This document shows, piece after piece, positions 17,296 to 26,487 of a DNA stretch of 64,000 bases. Where the stretch lies: NCBI RefSeq assembly GCF_000091305.1, contig NC_013929.1:186001-250000 (forward strand). Reading direction: 5' to 3'. Under the pieces are notes generated by a model. That model did not search any database and was not told where the DNA came from. It saw only the letters and a program-made list of their open reading frames with translations. Numbering within the stretch: position 1 is the first letter of the stretch; every line of letters begins with the position of its first letter. Made by a program: the position numbers and the translations under genes. This DNA comes from Streptomyces scabiei 87.22 (lineage in GTDB: Bacteria; Actinomycetota; Actinomycetes; Streptomycetales; Streptomycetaceae).

Positions 17296-18404
17296 TCACA
17301 TCGAAGGCGGCGCCCGCGAAGACGCGTGTCGCCCGCAGGGTGTCGCCGAGGCGGTGGTGGCTGCCGGACGTCGACAGGGCCGTGGCACCGAGCGGACGGC
17401 CCGGTGCCGGGGCGTGGGTGATGGTCCAGAGCATGCTGTGGGGGGCGGACGTGCGCGAGCAGCTCGGCGCCGACGGTCATGTCGCCAACCTCGCCCGATA
17501 CGTCCAAGACCGGCGAGGTCACCGCCAAGGACAGCGGAGAACAAGAAGCGTTACGGCGATGGTCACGGTCGGCGAGGAACTCGACAAGGCGGTGCAGGGC
17601 GCGTTCACGCGTCCCATCCGCCTCGCACACGAAGTCCGCACGCGATGGCAGCCGCAGATCCGTGCCAGGACGAAGCAGGCCGCGGCCACCACGAGCGGCA
17701 TCATGATCGAGCAGCCGGAACGCGCCGACTCGCACGTGCCTCGGCCGCTCGGAGCCGGTGCTCTCCAACAGCCGGTCGGCAGGCAGTTCCTTGACAAAGG
17801 GCAGCAGGGCGGCGACCGTCTCGCGGACGACACCGGCGGCAGGGTCGTCGAGGAGCGGCCGCAACTGGTCCACATCCGCGCAGTCCAGTGCCCGCAGTCC
17901 TGCCACCACTAGCGCCCGCACCCCCGCCGCCAAGTGCACGAGCAGCGGCCGCAGCAGCCCGGCGTCTGCGCGGTTCCCGCACTCGGCCAGCCCGATGACC
18001 GCACCGGGCGGCAACTCGCGGGCGTCCGATGCCGTGCACCGCTCCCGGTACCAGGCCGCCGGGTCATCACCCTGCTGCCGTACGACATATCGTGCACAAG
18101 CATGCACCAGCGCGGAACGGTCGATGAGGAACGGCTCCGCCCGCTCCGACCGTCCCGCCCGCCGCAGCGCGGTGACACCGGCCGAACGGGTACGCGGATT
18201 GCGCGCGGACAGCAGCGGCGGCAGCAGCTCGTCGTAGGCATCCTCGTCCCCCAAAGCCGTGAGCGCCGCTGTCGCGCACAGGTCCTGAACCATGGTGTCC
18301 TCGTGCCGGGCGGCCGCGCGGGCCAGGTCAGCGGGACGGAGCAGTCGGCCTTCGACGGCCGTCCAGCATGCCGCCTCTTTCAACTCCCTTGGCACTGCGG
18401 GCAT
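17249..18404 (-). pseudogene. HEAT-repeat protein with C-terminal frameshift
   Basis: From ATG 18404 the frame gives HEAT-like helical repeats (ATAALTALGDEDAYDELLPP; VDQLRPLLDDPAAGVVRETV) up to about 17540. After GDMTVGAELLAHVRPP (near 17435) natural protein text moves to another frame, reading MLWTITHAPAPGRPLGATAL and ending FDVIILGEYGEEAGVRRS at 17249, while the original frame turns into low-complexity shadow. A one-base frameshift is the simplest explanation. The end overlaps the 3' end of the channel pseudogene on the other strand by 47 nt. The start lies inside a repeat, so the 5' end may also be truncated. Confidence 0.55.
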
Positions 18405-18631
18405 TACGTCCCCAGCGCGCGAAGGGTGCCTGCGGAAGGAACTCGCACCTGGTCGGTGCCCGGCAAGGTCGACGCCCTCGATGGCGTCAGCCGCTGCGGT
18501 ACGGAGCGGCCCAGTGCCACGTGGGGCGACCTCGCTTCGGTAGTCCCCTGAGCCGGTCCCCGTCCCGTCTCCCGGCCCTCTCCGCCGCGTCGGATACGTC
18601 CTGCTTGCTTTGCGGGCTCACCCCGACCTAA

Positions 18632-18650
18632 TATCGTCATCGTGACGATA
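18632..18650. promoter_or_regulatory. Palindromic operator candidate upstream of the 2OG oxygenase
   Basis: TATCGTCA-TCG-TGACGATA: two perfect 8-bp arms around 3 bp, 192 bp before the oxygenase ATG and next to an AT-rich hexamer TAATAT that could be part of a promoter. A further 10-bp stem-loop (GCTTCGAGTC, 8-nt loop, 18694-18721) lies in the leader. No regulator gene is adjacent. Confidence 0.4.
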
Positions 18651-18841
18651 ATCGCCCAGTGGCCCCCGCTCCCTGCAGGCATTGCCCCCAGGGGCTTCGA
18701 GTCCCTCCACAGACTCGAAGCGCACAAGTACGTGGCCCGCGGTCCAGCCGTCCATCTCAATGCGCTGCCCGCGGCCGTTCCGGGCCGTGGGGCCCACGGC
18801 CACGTTGGGATCGACGACGGCCTCAGCACGGAGAAGTGATC

Positions 18842-19585
18842 ATGTTCGAAATGCCGGTAAATCCCTTTGAGTTCTCCGAAGATGCGCTGAGCCGAATATC
18901 TGCCGATGACTCATGGGCTCCGATCGAATTGGAGATCCCAAAGGCCAACGCCAAGGTGATTCGCCATTTCCTCACTCCGGCTGAAGTGGGGACATTCGCG
19001 ACCGAACTGGCCGCCCAGCGCTTTGCCCCGGTGGGCCGAGACGGCATTGCCGCCAACTACGCAGAGGGAGATCCGGTCGCCCATCTCCGCGCAACGGCCG
19101 AATCCACGTCCCTGGCGGCAGAATTCTACCGCAGGCTGCGGACGCTTCTATCGCTCGAAGTGGGATCGGACGATCCGACGGATTCGGACGGTAGGCCCTG
19201 GAGGCCGGCGGCCGTCAATCCGCGTATGCGCTTCATCACTTACGAACACGGCGGATTCATTGTCCCGCACTACGATTCGCCCTATGTCGCCCCCGATGGA
19301 AAGCGCACTCTCCTGACGATGGTCGTCTACCTGTCGTATGAGGCCGTGGGCGGAGAAACGCGGTTCATCGCCGATAAACAGAACGATCTTCCCTTTGCGC
19401 AACGTGACTTCTCTGACTGGCCGCGACTCGCGAAGCCTGAGGAAGTATTGAGTGCCCACCGACCCGAACCGGGTGATGCGCTCCTCTTCTGGCATCGGAC
19501 GCTTCACGACTCGGCCCCGCTTCTTGAGGGTACGAAAACAATACTCAGAACCGACGTGCTCTACGAGCCCGTAGATGTGCCTTGA
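18842..19585 (+). CDS. 2-oxoglutarate/Fe(II)-dependent oxygenase (prolyl-4-hydroxylase-like)
   Basis: 247 residues. The facial triad is visible as H143-x-D145 (VPHYDSPY) and H222 (WHRTLHDSAP), with the 2-oxoglutarate-binding Arg at 236 (TKTILRTDVLY). These enzymes couple 2-oxoglutarate decarboxylation to hydroxylation of peptide or small-molecule substrates in the cytoplasm. ATG 18842 has GGAGAAG 6 nt upstream. Codon use is distinctly less GC-rich than in the neighbours (many GAA, AAA, ATT, TTT codons), which suggests recent transfer. No obvious partner; a short GC-rich frame upstream is not convincing as a gene. Confidence 0.88.
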   Translation: MFEMPVNPFEFSEDALSRISADDSWAPIELEIPKANAKVIRHFLTPAEVGTFATELAAQRFAPVGRDGIAANYAEGDPVAHLRATAESTSLAAEFYRRLRTLLSLEVGSDDPTDSDGRPWRPAAVNPRMRFITYEHGGFIVPHYDSPYVAPDGKRTLLTMVVYLSYEAVGGETRFIADKQNDLPFAQRDFSDWPRLAKPEEVLSAHRPEPGDALLFWHRTLHDSAPLLEGTKTILRTDVLYEPVDVP

Positions 19586-19630
19586 GCAGCGGTAAGGCCA
19601 CCGTCGTGTTGCCCCTCACCCCGGAGACCG

Positions 19631-19672
19631 GCGTCCGGCGTCCCGCGTCCGGCGTCCGGCGTCCGGCGTCCG
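19631..19672 (+). repeat. Six tandem copies of a 7-bp unit
   Basis: GCGTCCG repeated six times with one variant (GCGTCCC, second unit), between the oxygenase and the next gene. Not a multiple of three and in no gene, so it is free to vary in copy number. Confidence 0.85.
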
Positions 19673-19768
19673 GCACGCCATGATCGCCCACCTCCGGGCC
19701 GGGCGGCATCGTGCCCTGCCCACGGTCGGGCATCGAATCCACTCGCATCGAACGGCAGGGAGAGCAGC

Positions 19769-20653
19769 ATGACCAACGGGTGGATTAACACCGACTGGGT
19801 GGAGACGGTGTCTCGGGACGGCCTGCACCTGATGCTGACGCGCTTGGAGGTGAGAGTTCCCACGTCTGAGGGTCGCAAGTTCATCACCTGTGGTCTGGCC
19901 CGGAAGACGTACGTGGTGAAAGACGGTACTGCCTGTCAGGTTTCGTCCTACGCACTCGGCCGCGACCTGGGCAGCCCGGACAACTACGACTTCGAGATCG
20001 TTTCTGCGACGGGGGGCCCTCCGATCCGGAGGCTCTTCAACAGGGACGGCGTACCGGCCGAGAAACTCGAGGGCGCTCTGTTCGACGCGCATGAAGGGCT
20101 TGACGATGGCGAGTACATCGTCCGGATCGCGGCAGGAATGACGACCAGCTGGGACAGCGGGACAGGACAGAGCATCGAGCTCCCTGTCCCGTGCCACGAG
20201 CTCGCATTCGTCGTGGTGGGATCCTCACCGCAGGAGGTGCGCGCGAGTACCGGCGGCCCGTGGGCGGCGCGGCCCCCCGTGGAGATCCCCGTGGTCGATT
20301 GGCGCGATCAGCCCACGGCGGAGGCGGCATGGGAGGCCTACCTGAACGGGAACGGCATCAGTCCGGATGCCTACGGGATCTTCTCCCCGCAGCATCTGAT
20401 GAGGAATCAACGGGATACCGCTCTGGAGATTCTCCGGAGCGAGGGCTACGCCATACCGCGAACCCCGGAACCCGCCGAGAGGCCTGGGACCTGGCTGGGC
20501 CACTGGGGTGGAGCATGGATGCCGGCCGATGTGCTTGCGGCCCTTCACACCGTGCCGGACGACACCGCGCAACGTGCGTGGTATCAGGGAGCGAAGAAGT
20601 CCCTGGACATCGCATGGGATATGCACCTCGTGTGGACCACCGACGTGTTCTGA
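19769..20653 (+). CDS. Hypothetical protein, 294 residues
   Basis: ATG 19769 follows GGGAGAGCAGC, a good RBS. The protein is soluble, with no signal peptide or membrane segment. The first half is beta-rich (LMLTRLEVRVPTSEGRKFIT; YDFEIVSATGGPPIRRLF; DGEYIVRIAAGMTTSWDSG) and the second alpha-rich with several Trp residues (DQPTAEAAWEAYLNGNGI; GTWLGHWGGAWMPADVLAAL). I do not recognise a family. Codon use is slightly less GC-rich than average. It follows the 2OG oxygenase by 183 nt in the same direction, but the tandem repeat between them makes an operon uncertain. Confidence 0.75.
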   Translation: MTNGWINTDWVETVSRDGLHLMLTRLEVRVPTSEGRKFITCGLARKTYVVKDGTACQVSSYALGRDLGSPDNYDFEIVSATGGPPIRRLFNRDGVPAEKLEGALFDAHEGLDDGEYIVRIAAGMTTSWDSGTGQSIELPVPCHELAFVVVGSSPQEVRASTGGPWAARPPVEIPVVDWRDQPTAEAAWEAYLNGNGISPDAYGIFSPQHLMRNQRDTALEILRSEGYAIPRTPEPAERPGTWLGHWGGAWMPADVLAALHTVPDDTAQRAWYQGAKKSLDIAWDMHLVWTTDVF

Positions 20654-20784
20654 CCGGGCCCGCGCTCCGTCCATGACCACCATGGCGGGCCGTCGGCAGT
20701 CACCCGGCACCGAGGTGCCGAGTACCGGCCGCGGCCCGGTCCGCCTCCGGCCCGACTGCCGGTCGCGGCCCGGGCGAGGATGTA

Positions 20785-20907
20785 CGGCAGCACCAGAAAC
20801 CAGAAGGTGCGCCCGCGAGGTTGCTCCAGCGCGGCATCCGCCACCGCATCGCCCGCAGGGGAATCGAGTCCGCGCAGCGGCTCGGACGCCACCGCTGGAC
20901 CATAGAA
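20785..20907 (+). pseudogene. IS5/DDE transposase, C-terminal fragment
   Basis: About 40 codons reading LLQRGIRHRIARRGIESAQ then RLGRHRWTIE, the segment around the catalytic Glu of DDE transposases of Streptomyces. It stops at the Glu where the sequence changes to an unrelated frame. It is a relic with neither end. Confidence 0.6.
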
Positions 20908-21140
20908 CTACCCTCTACGTCGTGCGCAACACGCCGAACAAGATCACCGTGCTCCACCTCGACGACAGCGGCACCAAGGGCACGGTCATCGCCGAGGTGA
21001 GCGACCCCCGATTCGACACCCCGACCACCCTCGCCCGCCACGGCGACCGGCTGTACGTCACCAACGCACACTTCTACTCGGCGGACCCGGCGAACACCGA
21101 CTACGCCATCACCGCCATCCCCGACCCCGCCCGACGGTGA
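20908..21140 (+). pseudogene. SMP-30/gluconolactonase-like beta-propeller, C-terminal fragment
   Basis: About 75 codons reading TLYVVRNTPNKITVLHLDD, then PTTLARHGDRLYVTNAHF and ending AITAIPDPARR. This is the last blade of a secreted propeller protein of the SMP-30/gluconolactonase/LRE type. The upstream part has been replaced by the transposase relic. No start codon or RBS. The following 21141-22030 stretch contains no gene I can support, only short out-of-frame pieces on the minus strand. Confidence 0.6.
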
Positions 21141-22030
21141 GCATGTGACGCGGTGACGCTGCGAGCGGATACGGACCTGCCTCCGCCATCCAGGTCCGTA
21201 TCCGCGAGCTGGGCTTTCCCGGGGTGGCGGCGTGCTCCTCGGAGCAAACCGGACAGCTTCGGTGCTCGACGGCATCGGTCGCGGCGGATGTTTTTGCCGT
21301 TCGGTGGCGCCAACTCACTTTCTGACGACCTCGGGCCGGTCAACGAAGGGTTCCTGATCGACCGTGAGCCGGGCGTCACGGCCCTGGCCGGGCCGGTGCG
21401 GTCGCAGATCAGGCGGATCAGCTGCACCATGCGGCCCAGTCGGAGACGGCTTTCCACGAGGCACGGCGGACTCCGCCTGTGGGCAGCCCGTCCACGACGC
21501 CTCACCGAACTCCCCACGGGCCGACGGGGACGGCCGCTTCGTCCCAGTCACCGGTGTCCCCGGTCTCCGTCACATGACCCCGCCACTGCTCACCGGCGCG
21601 CCTGGCCTTCTCCACGGCGCGTCGGCCGCCGAAGTCCCGCGCCGGCCGCCGAGGTGCGCCACCGGCCACTCCGCCCGGTCCCGGAGCAGTACGACGGCGG
21701 CCCGGGCCGTCGACGCGAAGGCGGGCGCGGCCCTGCGCACGCTGCCGGGTACCCGCCGCGCCGCGGTCCGACCCGGCAAAGGCAGAAGGAACCGAGCCGC
21801 GCCGTCGCGGCACCGGGGCCGGTCGCGGGTCGGGGTTTCCCGCCGAGCGCGAGCCGGCCGCCGCGACGTCCTGGCACCGGCGTGTCCCGCACTCCGGAAC
21901 GGTGACTGGCATGTTTCGCCGGTTGTCCCGTCTGCTGGCCTGGCACCCGCCGCTCCCCCTACGAGTGGTCCCGTCCAGGTACAGCGCCACGAGGCCCTTC
22001 CCCCCACATGATCCCGGAGGTGCACAGGCC

Positions 22031-23590
22031 GTGCCGCAAGAGTCCACAGCGCTGCCGCTAGGCGGATTCACCCTTGACCGCACCCTGCCCGAGCCCCTCT
22101 ACCAGCAGCTCTACGAACGGCTCAAGGACTCGATCTGCAGCGGACAACTCCGTCCCGGCGTCCGGCTGCCCGCCACCCGGACGCTCGCCCAGGAACTCCG
22201 GGTCTCCAGGAACACCGTGCTGGTCGCCTACGAACGGCTCGTGACGGAACGGTTCGCCACCGGGCAGGTGGGGTCGGGGACCCATGTGGCCGTCCACCAC
22301 GGCGAGGGACGACGTAGCAGCGCGAGAACGTCGAAGGTCACCCGATTGCCGACTCCGCCCGAGGAGCGGGGCCGAACGTCGCAGCTCTCCGGCACCGCGC
22401 AGCTGATGCTCCAGGCCACCCGCGCGTTCGACGAGCGGCAGCGGACATCGCCCACCGCCGTCGCCCAGCCCTTCGTCCTCGGTGTACCGGCGCTGGACCT
22501 CTTCCCCGGCAAGCAGTGGTCCCGCGTCGTCTCACGCCGTGCCGCCCGGCTGCCGAACTCCCTGCTGCACGCGCAGGACCCGGTCGGATACTGGCCCCTG
22601 CGCAAGGAGGTGGCCACCTATCTGGGCCTGGCCCGGGGGGTGTCCTGCACGGCGGAACAGGTGGTGATCACGAACAGCACGCGGACCATCACCCATTTGC
22701 TGGCCCGCGTCCTGCTGGAGCCCGGTGACGAGGTGATGGTCGAGAACCCGGGGTTTCCCGGTGCCAGGACCGCGCTCGTGGCGGCCGGTGTCGTGCCCTG
22801 CCCGGTGGACGTGGATCACGAAGGGCTGTGCATCTCCTCGGGAGAGAGTCGTCACCCCTCGGCGCGGATGGCTCTGGTGACCCCCAACCACCAGTTCCCG
22901 ACAGGCTGCCTCATGTCGGAGTTCAGACGCGGTGAGCTGCTCGACTGGGCGGTGCGGTCCGACGGCTGGGTGATCGAGGACGACTACGACGGGGAATTCA
23001 CCTCGGGCAGTCCGTTCCCGCCGCTCCAACACATGGACACCGCGGGCCGGGTCATCTATCTGGGCACCCTCAACAAGGCACTGTTCCCCGCACTGCGGCT
23101 CGCCTACGCGGTGGTCCCGCCGGATCTCGTCGACATCGTCGCCGCCGCCCAGCACTCCGCGTACGGCGCGCCGCCCGTGCTCGAACAGGCGGCCGTGCAC
23201 GACTTCATGGCGGAGCACCACTTCGCCCGCCACATCCGCCGGATGCGCCAGGCCTACCGGGAGCGGCGGGAGGGATGCGTCCGTGCCCTGCGCGACCAGT
23301 TCGGCAGCATGGTGCGTGTCATGTCGGCGACGACCGCGGGCACCCATCTCGTCGCCGGGTTCCCCCCTGGTACGAACGAGCGGCTGCTGTCCCGGCTCAG
23401 CAGCCATGCCGGGGCGACCGTCTACCCGCTCTCCTCCTACTACTCCACCGGGACGGCCCCCGTTCCGGCGCTCGTCCTCGGCTTCGGCGCCACCCCGCCC
23501 GAGCAGGCGGTCCTCGGCGTGCGCGGGATCGCGGCCGCGTTCGAGCGGTCCGCCTGCGCGGACGGGCCGGGGCACGGCCTCGACGGGTAG
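22031..23590 (+). CDS. MocR family (GntR-aminotransferase) transcriptional regulator
   Basis: 519 residues from GTG 22031 with GGAGG 10 nt upstream; the frame is open further upstream but without family similarity. Residues 20-85 are a GntR winged helix (LYQQLYERLKDSICSGQLRP; RVSRNTVLVAYERL). The rest is an aminotransferase class I fold with the PLP lysine in GTLNKALFPALRL. MocR proteins sense PLP or amino acid derivatives and often act on a neighbouring operon. It converges on the minus-strand nitrate/p-aminobenzoate operon, so regulation of that operon is possible but not shown. The usual Ser before the lysine (FSK) is Asn here. Confidence 0.9.
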   Translation: MPQESTALPLGGFTLDRTLPEPLYQQLYERLKDSICSGQLRPGVRLPATRTLAQELRVSRNTVLVAYERLVTERFATGQVGSGTHVAVHHGEGRRSSARTSKVTRLPTPPEERGRTSQLSGTAQLMLQATRAFDERQRTSPTAVAQPFVLGVPALDLFPGKQWSRVVSRRAARLPNSLLHAQDPVGYWPLRKEVATYLGLARGVSCTAEQVVITNSTRTITHLLARVLLEPGDEVMVENPGFPGARTALVAAGVVPCPVDVDHEGLCISSGESRHPSARMALVTPNHQFPTGCLMSEFRRGELLDWAVRSDGWVIEDDYDGEFTSGSPFPPLQHMDTAGRVIYLGTLNKALFPALRLAYAVVPPDLVDIVAAAQHSAYGAPPVLEQAAVHDFMAEHHFARHIRRMRQAYRERREGCVRALRDQFGSMVRVMSATTAGTHLVAGFPPGTNERLLSRLSSHAGATVYPLSSYYSTGTAPVPALVLGFGATPPEQAVLGVRGIAAAFERSACADGPGHGLDG

Positions 23591-23661
23591 ACGGCCGGGC
23601 CGGGCATGGAGCGGGGACGGCGCGGCGGTGAGCGGCGTCCGGTCGGCCGCCCGTCCGTCCA

Positions 23662-23697
23662 CTCGTCGGTTCGGTCGTCGGTTCGGTCCTCGGTTCG
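23662..23697 (+). repeat. Three tandem copies of a 12-bp unit
   Basis: GTCGGTTCGGTC occurs about three times in tandem, once with a leading C, within the intergenic stretch between two convergent genes. The flanking bases continue the same pattern imperfectly (GTTCGGTC). No gene overlaps it. Confidence 0.7.
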
Positions 23698-23706
23698 GTC
23701 GTTCGG

Positions 23707-25230
23707 TCATACGGGGCTCCCCGTAGGCGTCGGCGTGGTCGCGGCGGGGCCGAGGGCGGGGAGCCCTTCACCGAGCAGTGCGGCCACGGTGTCCGCGCAG
23801 CTGCCGCAGCCGCTGCCGGCACGGGTGCGGTGGCGTACCGCCGCCAGGGTCGCGCAGCCGTCGCGGACGGCGGAGCGGACCGTGCAGGCCGGGACGTCGT
23901 GGCAGTGGCAGATCACCGTCTCGTCCGGGAGCGGTCCGACGGCCGACGGCCGGTCCGGCGGCACGCCGGGGACGACGAGTTCCTCGACGGGGGCGGGCAA
24001 CGGCAGGCCGCCGGCCACGAGGGGGCGCAGTGTCGTGTAGCCGGAGGTGTCCCCCACGAACGTCCCTCCGAGCAGGCGCCCCTCGCCCGAGACGCGGAGG
24101 CTGCGGTACACCCCGGCCCGGGTGTCGAGGTGGGTGGCCTCGTACGCGCCGGGCGCCGCTTCCTCCGGCCGGTCGCCGAGGGAGGCGACCTCCACGCCGA
24201 GCAGCTTCAGCCGGGTCGCCGCGTCCCAGCCGGTGTAGGTCCGTGTGCCGCCGGTCAGCCGGTCGGCGACCACCTGTGCCATCGCGTTGCCGGGGGCCAG
24301 CAGTCCGTGAGCGTGTCCGTCGTGGGGGAGCGCGCAGTCCCCGACGGCGTAGATGTGCTCGTCCCGCGTGCGGCACGTCTCGTCGACGACGACGCCGCCG
24401 CGCTCCCCCACGGCCAGTCCGCAGGACCGGGCGAGTTCGTCGCGGGGGCGGACCCCCGCCGCGAACACGACCACGTCGGCTCCGACGCCGAGGGGCGGTG
24501 CGCCGTCGGGCGGCTGGAGCCGTACGCCGGTGGCCCGGTCGCACGCGTCGGTCTCGACGGCGGTGAGTCGGGTGCCCGTGTGGACGGTGATCCCCAGGTT
24601 CTCGATGTGGCGGCGGAGCGTCCAGCCCGCGTACTCGTCCAGTTGACGGGGCATCAGCCAGGGGGAGAACTCGACGACATGGACCGTCAGTCCGAGGGTC
24701 CTCAGCGCGCCCGCCGCTTCCAGGCCCAGCAGCCCGCCGCCGATCACCACGCCCGAGCCCGCGGCACCCGCGGTGTCGCAGTGCGCCCGGATGGCCCGTA
24801 CGTCGGCGGCCGTCCGGTAGGTGAAGCAGCCTGTGGCAGCGGATCCGGGTACGGGCGGGACGAGGGGGCGGGCTCCGGTGGCGAGGATCAGGGCGTCGTA
24901 GGCGAGGACGCGGCCGGCGGCCGTGGTCACCCGGCGTCGGCGGCGGTCGATGGCGACGGCCGGGTCCCCGAGGCGGGTGCGGATGCCCGTGCCGTCACCC
25001 GGGCCGGGGCCGCCGAGGAGCAGGCCGGCGGGTCCGGTGCGCCGGAACAAGTGGTCCGCCGGGCCGGTCTCGCGGAGGTACCGGGACAGCTGGATGCGGT
25101 CGTAGGCCGGGACGTACTCCTCGGCGACCACTGTGACCGGGCGGTCCCGCAGGGCGCCTCGGGCGTCGAGGGCCGTCAGGAGGGTGTGGCCCACCATGCC
25201 GTGGCCGACCAGGACCAGGCGGTCGCTCAT
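23707..25230 (-). CDS. NirB-like FAD/[2Fe-2S] NAD(P)H oxidoreductase (electron donor for nitrate reductase)
   Basis: 507 residues: FAD-binding start MSDRLVLVGHGMVGHTLL, NAD site VVIGGGLLGLEAAGAL around 175-195, HIYAVGDCA near 310, and a C-terminal BFD-like [2Fe-2S] domain with CHCHDVPACTV and a later GSGCGSC. It corresponds to the N-terminal half of NirB but lacks the siroheme/4Fe-4S nitrite-reducing domain, so it can pass electrons from NAD(P)H but not itself reduce nitrite. It overlaps the previous gene by 4 nt (ATGA). By analogy with the NasB/NasC electron-transfer subunits it probably feeds NasA (inference). Last gene of the operon. Confidence 0.87.
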   Translation of the reverse strand: MSDRLVLVGHGMVGHTLLTALDARGALRDRPVTVVAEEYVPAYDRIQLSRYLRETGPADHLFRRTGPAGLLLGGPGPGDGTGIRTRLGDPAVAIDRRRRRVTTAAGRVLAYDALILATGARPLVPPVPGSAATGCFTYRTAADVRAIRAHCDTAGAAGSGVVIGGGLLGLEAAGALRTLGLTVHVVEFSPWLMPRQLDEYAGWTLRRHIENLGITVHTGTRLTAVETDACDRATGVRLQPPDGAPPLGVGADVVVFAAGVRPRDELARSCGLAVGERGGVVVDETCRTRDEHIYAVGDCALPHDGHAHGLLAPGNAMAQVVADRLTGGTRTYTGWDAATRLKLLGVEVASLGDRPEEAAPGAYEATHLDTRAGVYRSLRVSGEGRLLGGTFVGDTSGYTTLRPLVAGGLPLPAPVEELVVPGVPPDRPSAVGPLPDETVICHCHDVPACTVRSAVRDGCATLAAVRHRTRAGSGCGSCADTVAALLGEGLPALGPAATTPTPTGSPV

Positions 25231-26465
25231 CCGTCTCCTCCCAGTGCCGAGACCAGGTGGAGGCGGTCCGGTGGCAGGGGCCGGGTCGCCTCGTAGGCCC
25301 GGCGGACGGTGTCGACGGTGGCGAGATCGCCGAGCAGGATGCCGCCGACGACGCGGTCGTCCCGGATGACGATCTTCTTGTAGACGTGTCGCCGGTCGTC
25401 CGATATCGAGAGGACATCGGTCCCGGCCCCGCCGGGGAGGACGGCTCCGGTGCCGGTGGTGGCCTCGCCGAACACCGCCAGGTCGACGTCCCCGGCGATG
25501 AGCCGGGTGAGGGCGCGGCTTCCCGTGAAGCGTGCGTGCCGGTCGTGCCCCGACAGTCTCGCCGCGAGGACTTCGGCCTGCCGCCAGGCCGGCACGGCCG
25601 TGTCGTGCACGACCCCGCGGTGCTCCGCGCAGTCCCCGATGGCGTACACCCGCGGATCGGCGACGCTGGCCAGCGTGTCGTCGACCCTCACCCCCGCGCC
25701 GACCGGGAGCCCCGCCGCACGCGCGAGCCCGACGCACGGCCGGGTCCCGGAGGCGGCCACGACGAAGTCCGCGCCGACGGTGTCGCCGTCACCGAGCAGG
25801 ATCCCTGGGTTTCCGGGGCCGCGGACCGAACCCGTCGCGGGGGTTCCCGTGCGTACCGTGACGCCCGCGTCCTCCAGGAGAGCGCGGACCAGCGCTCCGG
25901 CCCTGCCGTCCAGCCTGCGGTGGAGCAGGTGGGGGCCCCGGTGGACGAGCGTCACCGGGTGGGCGCGGGCGGCGAGGCCGAGGGCGGCCTCCACGCCCAG
26001 GAGACCGCCTCCGACGACGACCGCGCGGGTTCGGGTGCCGACGTGGTCGGCGATGAGCCGCCGGCAGTCGTCGAGGGTGTGGAGACGGTGTTCGCCCGAG
26101 GCCCGACGGAACCGTGGCCAGGGGTCGCGGGGCCGGCTGCCGGTTGCCAGGACCAGCGCGTCGTAGGGGTGTTCGGTGCCGGTGGAGTCGACGACCGTGC
26201 GGGTGGCGCGGCGCACGGCTACGACCCGGACGCCGGTTCGCAGGTCGATGCCCGGCGGCAGGGGCAGGGCCGTGTCCTCGGGACGGTGGTGGCCGGCGAG
26301 GACGCCGGTCAGGAGTGTGCGGTTGTGGGCAGGGTGGTGTTCACCGTCGAGGACGGTGATCCGGACGTCGGGGTTCAGCGCCGCCAGTCGTCCGACGAAA
26401 CGCGCTCCCGCCATACCGCAGCCGACCACGAGAACACGGTGCGCGGTGCCGTCTTCCCTTCCCAT
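25227..26465 (-). CDS. FAD-dependent NAD(P) oxidoreductase, NirB/NasC-like
   Basis: 412 residues with the two Rossmann motifs VLVVGCGMAGARF (N-terminal FAD) and VVVGGGLLGVEAALGLA (NAD), and RVYAIGDCAEH. Starts at ATG 26465 with GGAGG upstream. It lacks the [2Fe-2S] domain of the gene after it. Sits 22 nt after the nitrate reductase gene and is coupled to the following one by an ATGA overlap. Likely one half of a two-protein reductase for NasA; which of the two contacts NasA cannot be told from sequence. Confidence 0.85.
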   Translation of the reverse strand: MGREDGTAHRVLVVGCGMAGARFVGRLAALNPDVRITVLDGEHHPAHNRTLLTGVLAGHHRPEDTALPLPPGIDLRTGVRVVAVRRATRTVVDSTGTEHPYDALVLATGSRPRDPWPRFRRASGEHRLHTLDDCRRLIADHVGTRTRAVVVGGGLLGVEAALGLAARAHPVTLVHRGPHLLHRRLDGRAGALVRALLEDAGVTVRTGTPATGSVRGPGNPGILLGDGDTVGADFVVAASGTRPCVGLARAAGLPVGAGVRVDDTLASVADPRVYAIGDCAEHRGVVHDTAVPAWRQAEVLAARLSGHDRHARFTGSRALTRLIAGDVDLAVFGEATTGTGAVLPGGAGTDVLSISDDRRHVYKKIVIRDDRVVGGILLGDLATVDTVRRAYEATRPLPPDRLHLVSALGGDG

Positions 26466-26487
26466 GCGTACCTCCAGGAAGCGATGA

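Noticed and set aside
18642..18839. 65-codon plus-strand frame ending 2 nt before the 2OG oxygenase start
   Set aside because: It begins inside the palindrome, has no RBS, and its composition (Pro, Gly, Ala, Arg, His) looks like random high-GC translation; the hairpin in it suggests a leader instead.
19586..19768. Tandem 7-bp repeats as a CRISPR or satellite array
   Set aside because: Units are contiguous without spacers and only seven bases long, so a simple tandem repeat.
21500..22025. Minus-strand protein-like pieces (LLRDRAEWPVAHLGG; KARRAGEQWRGHVTETGD)
   Set aside because: Could be a frameshifted relic, but the pieces are short, in different frames and match no family I can name.
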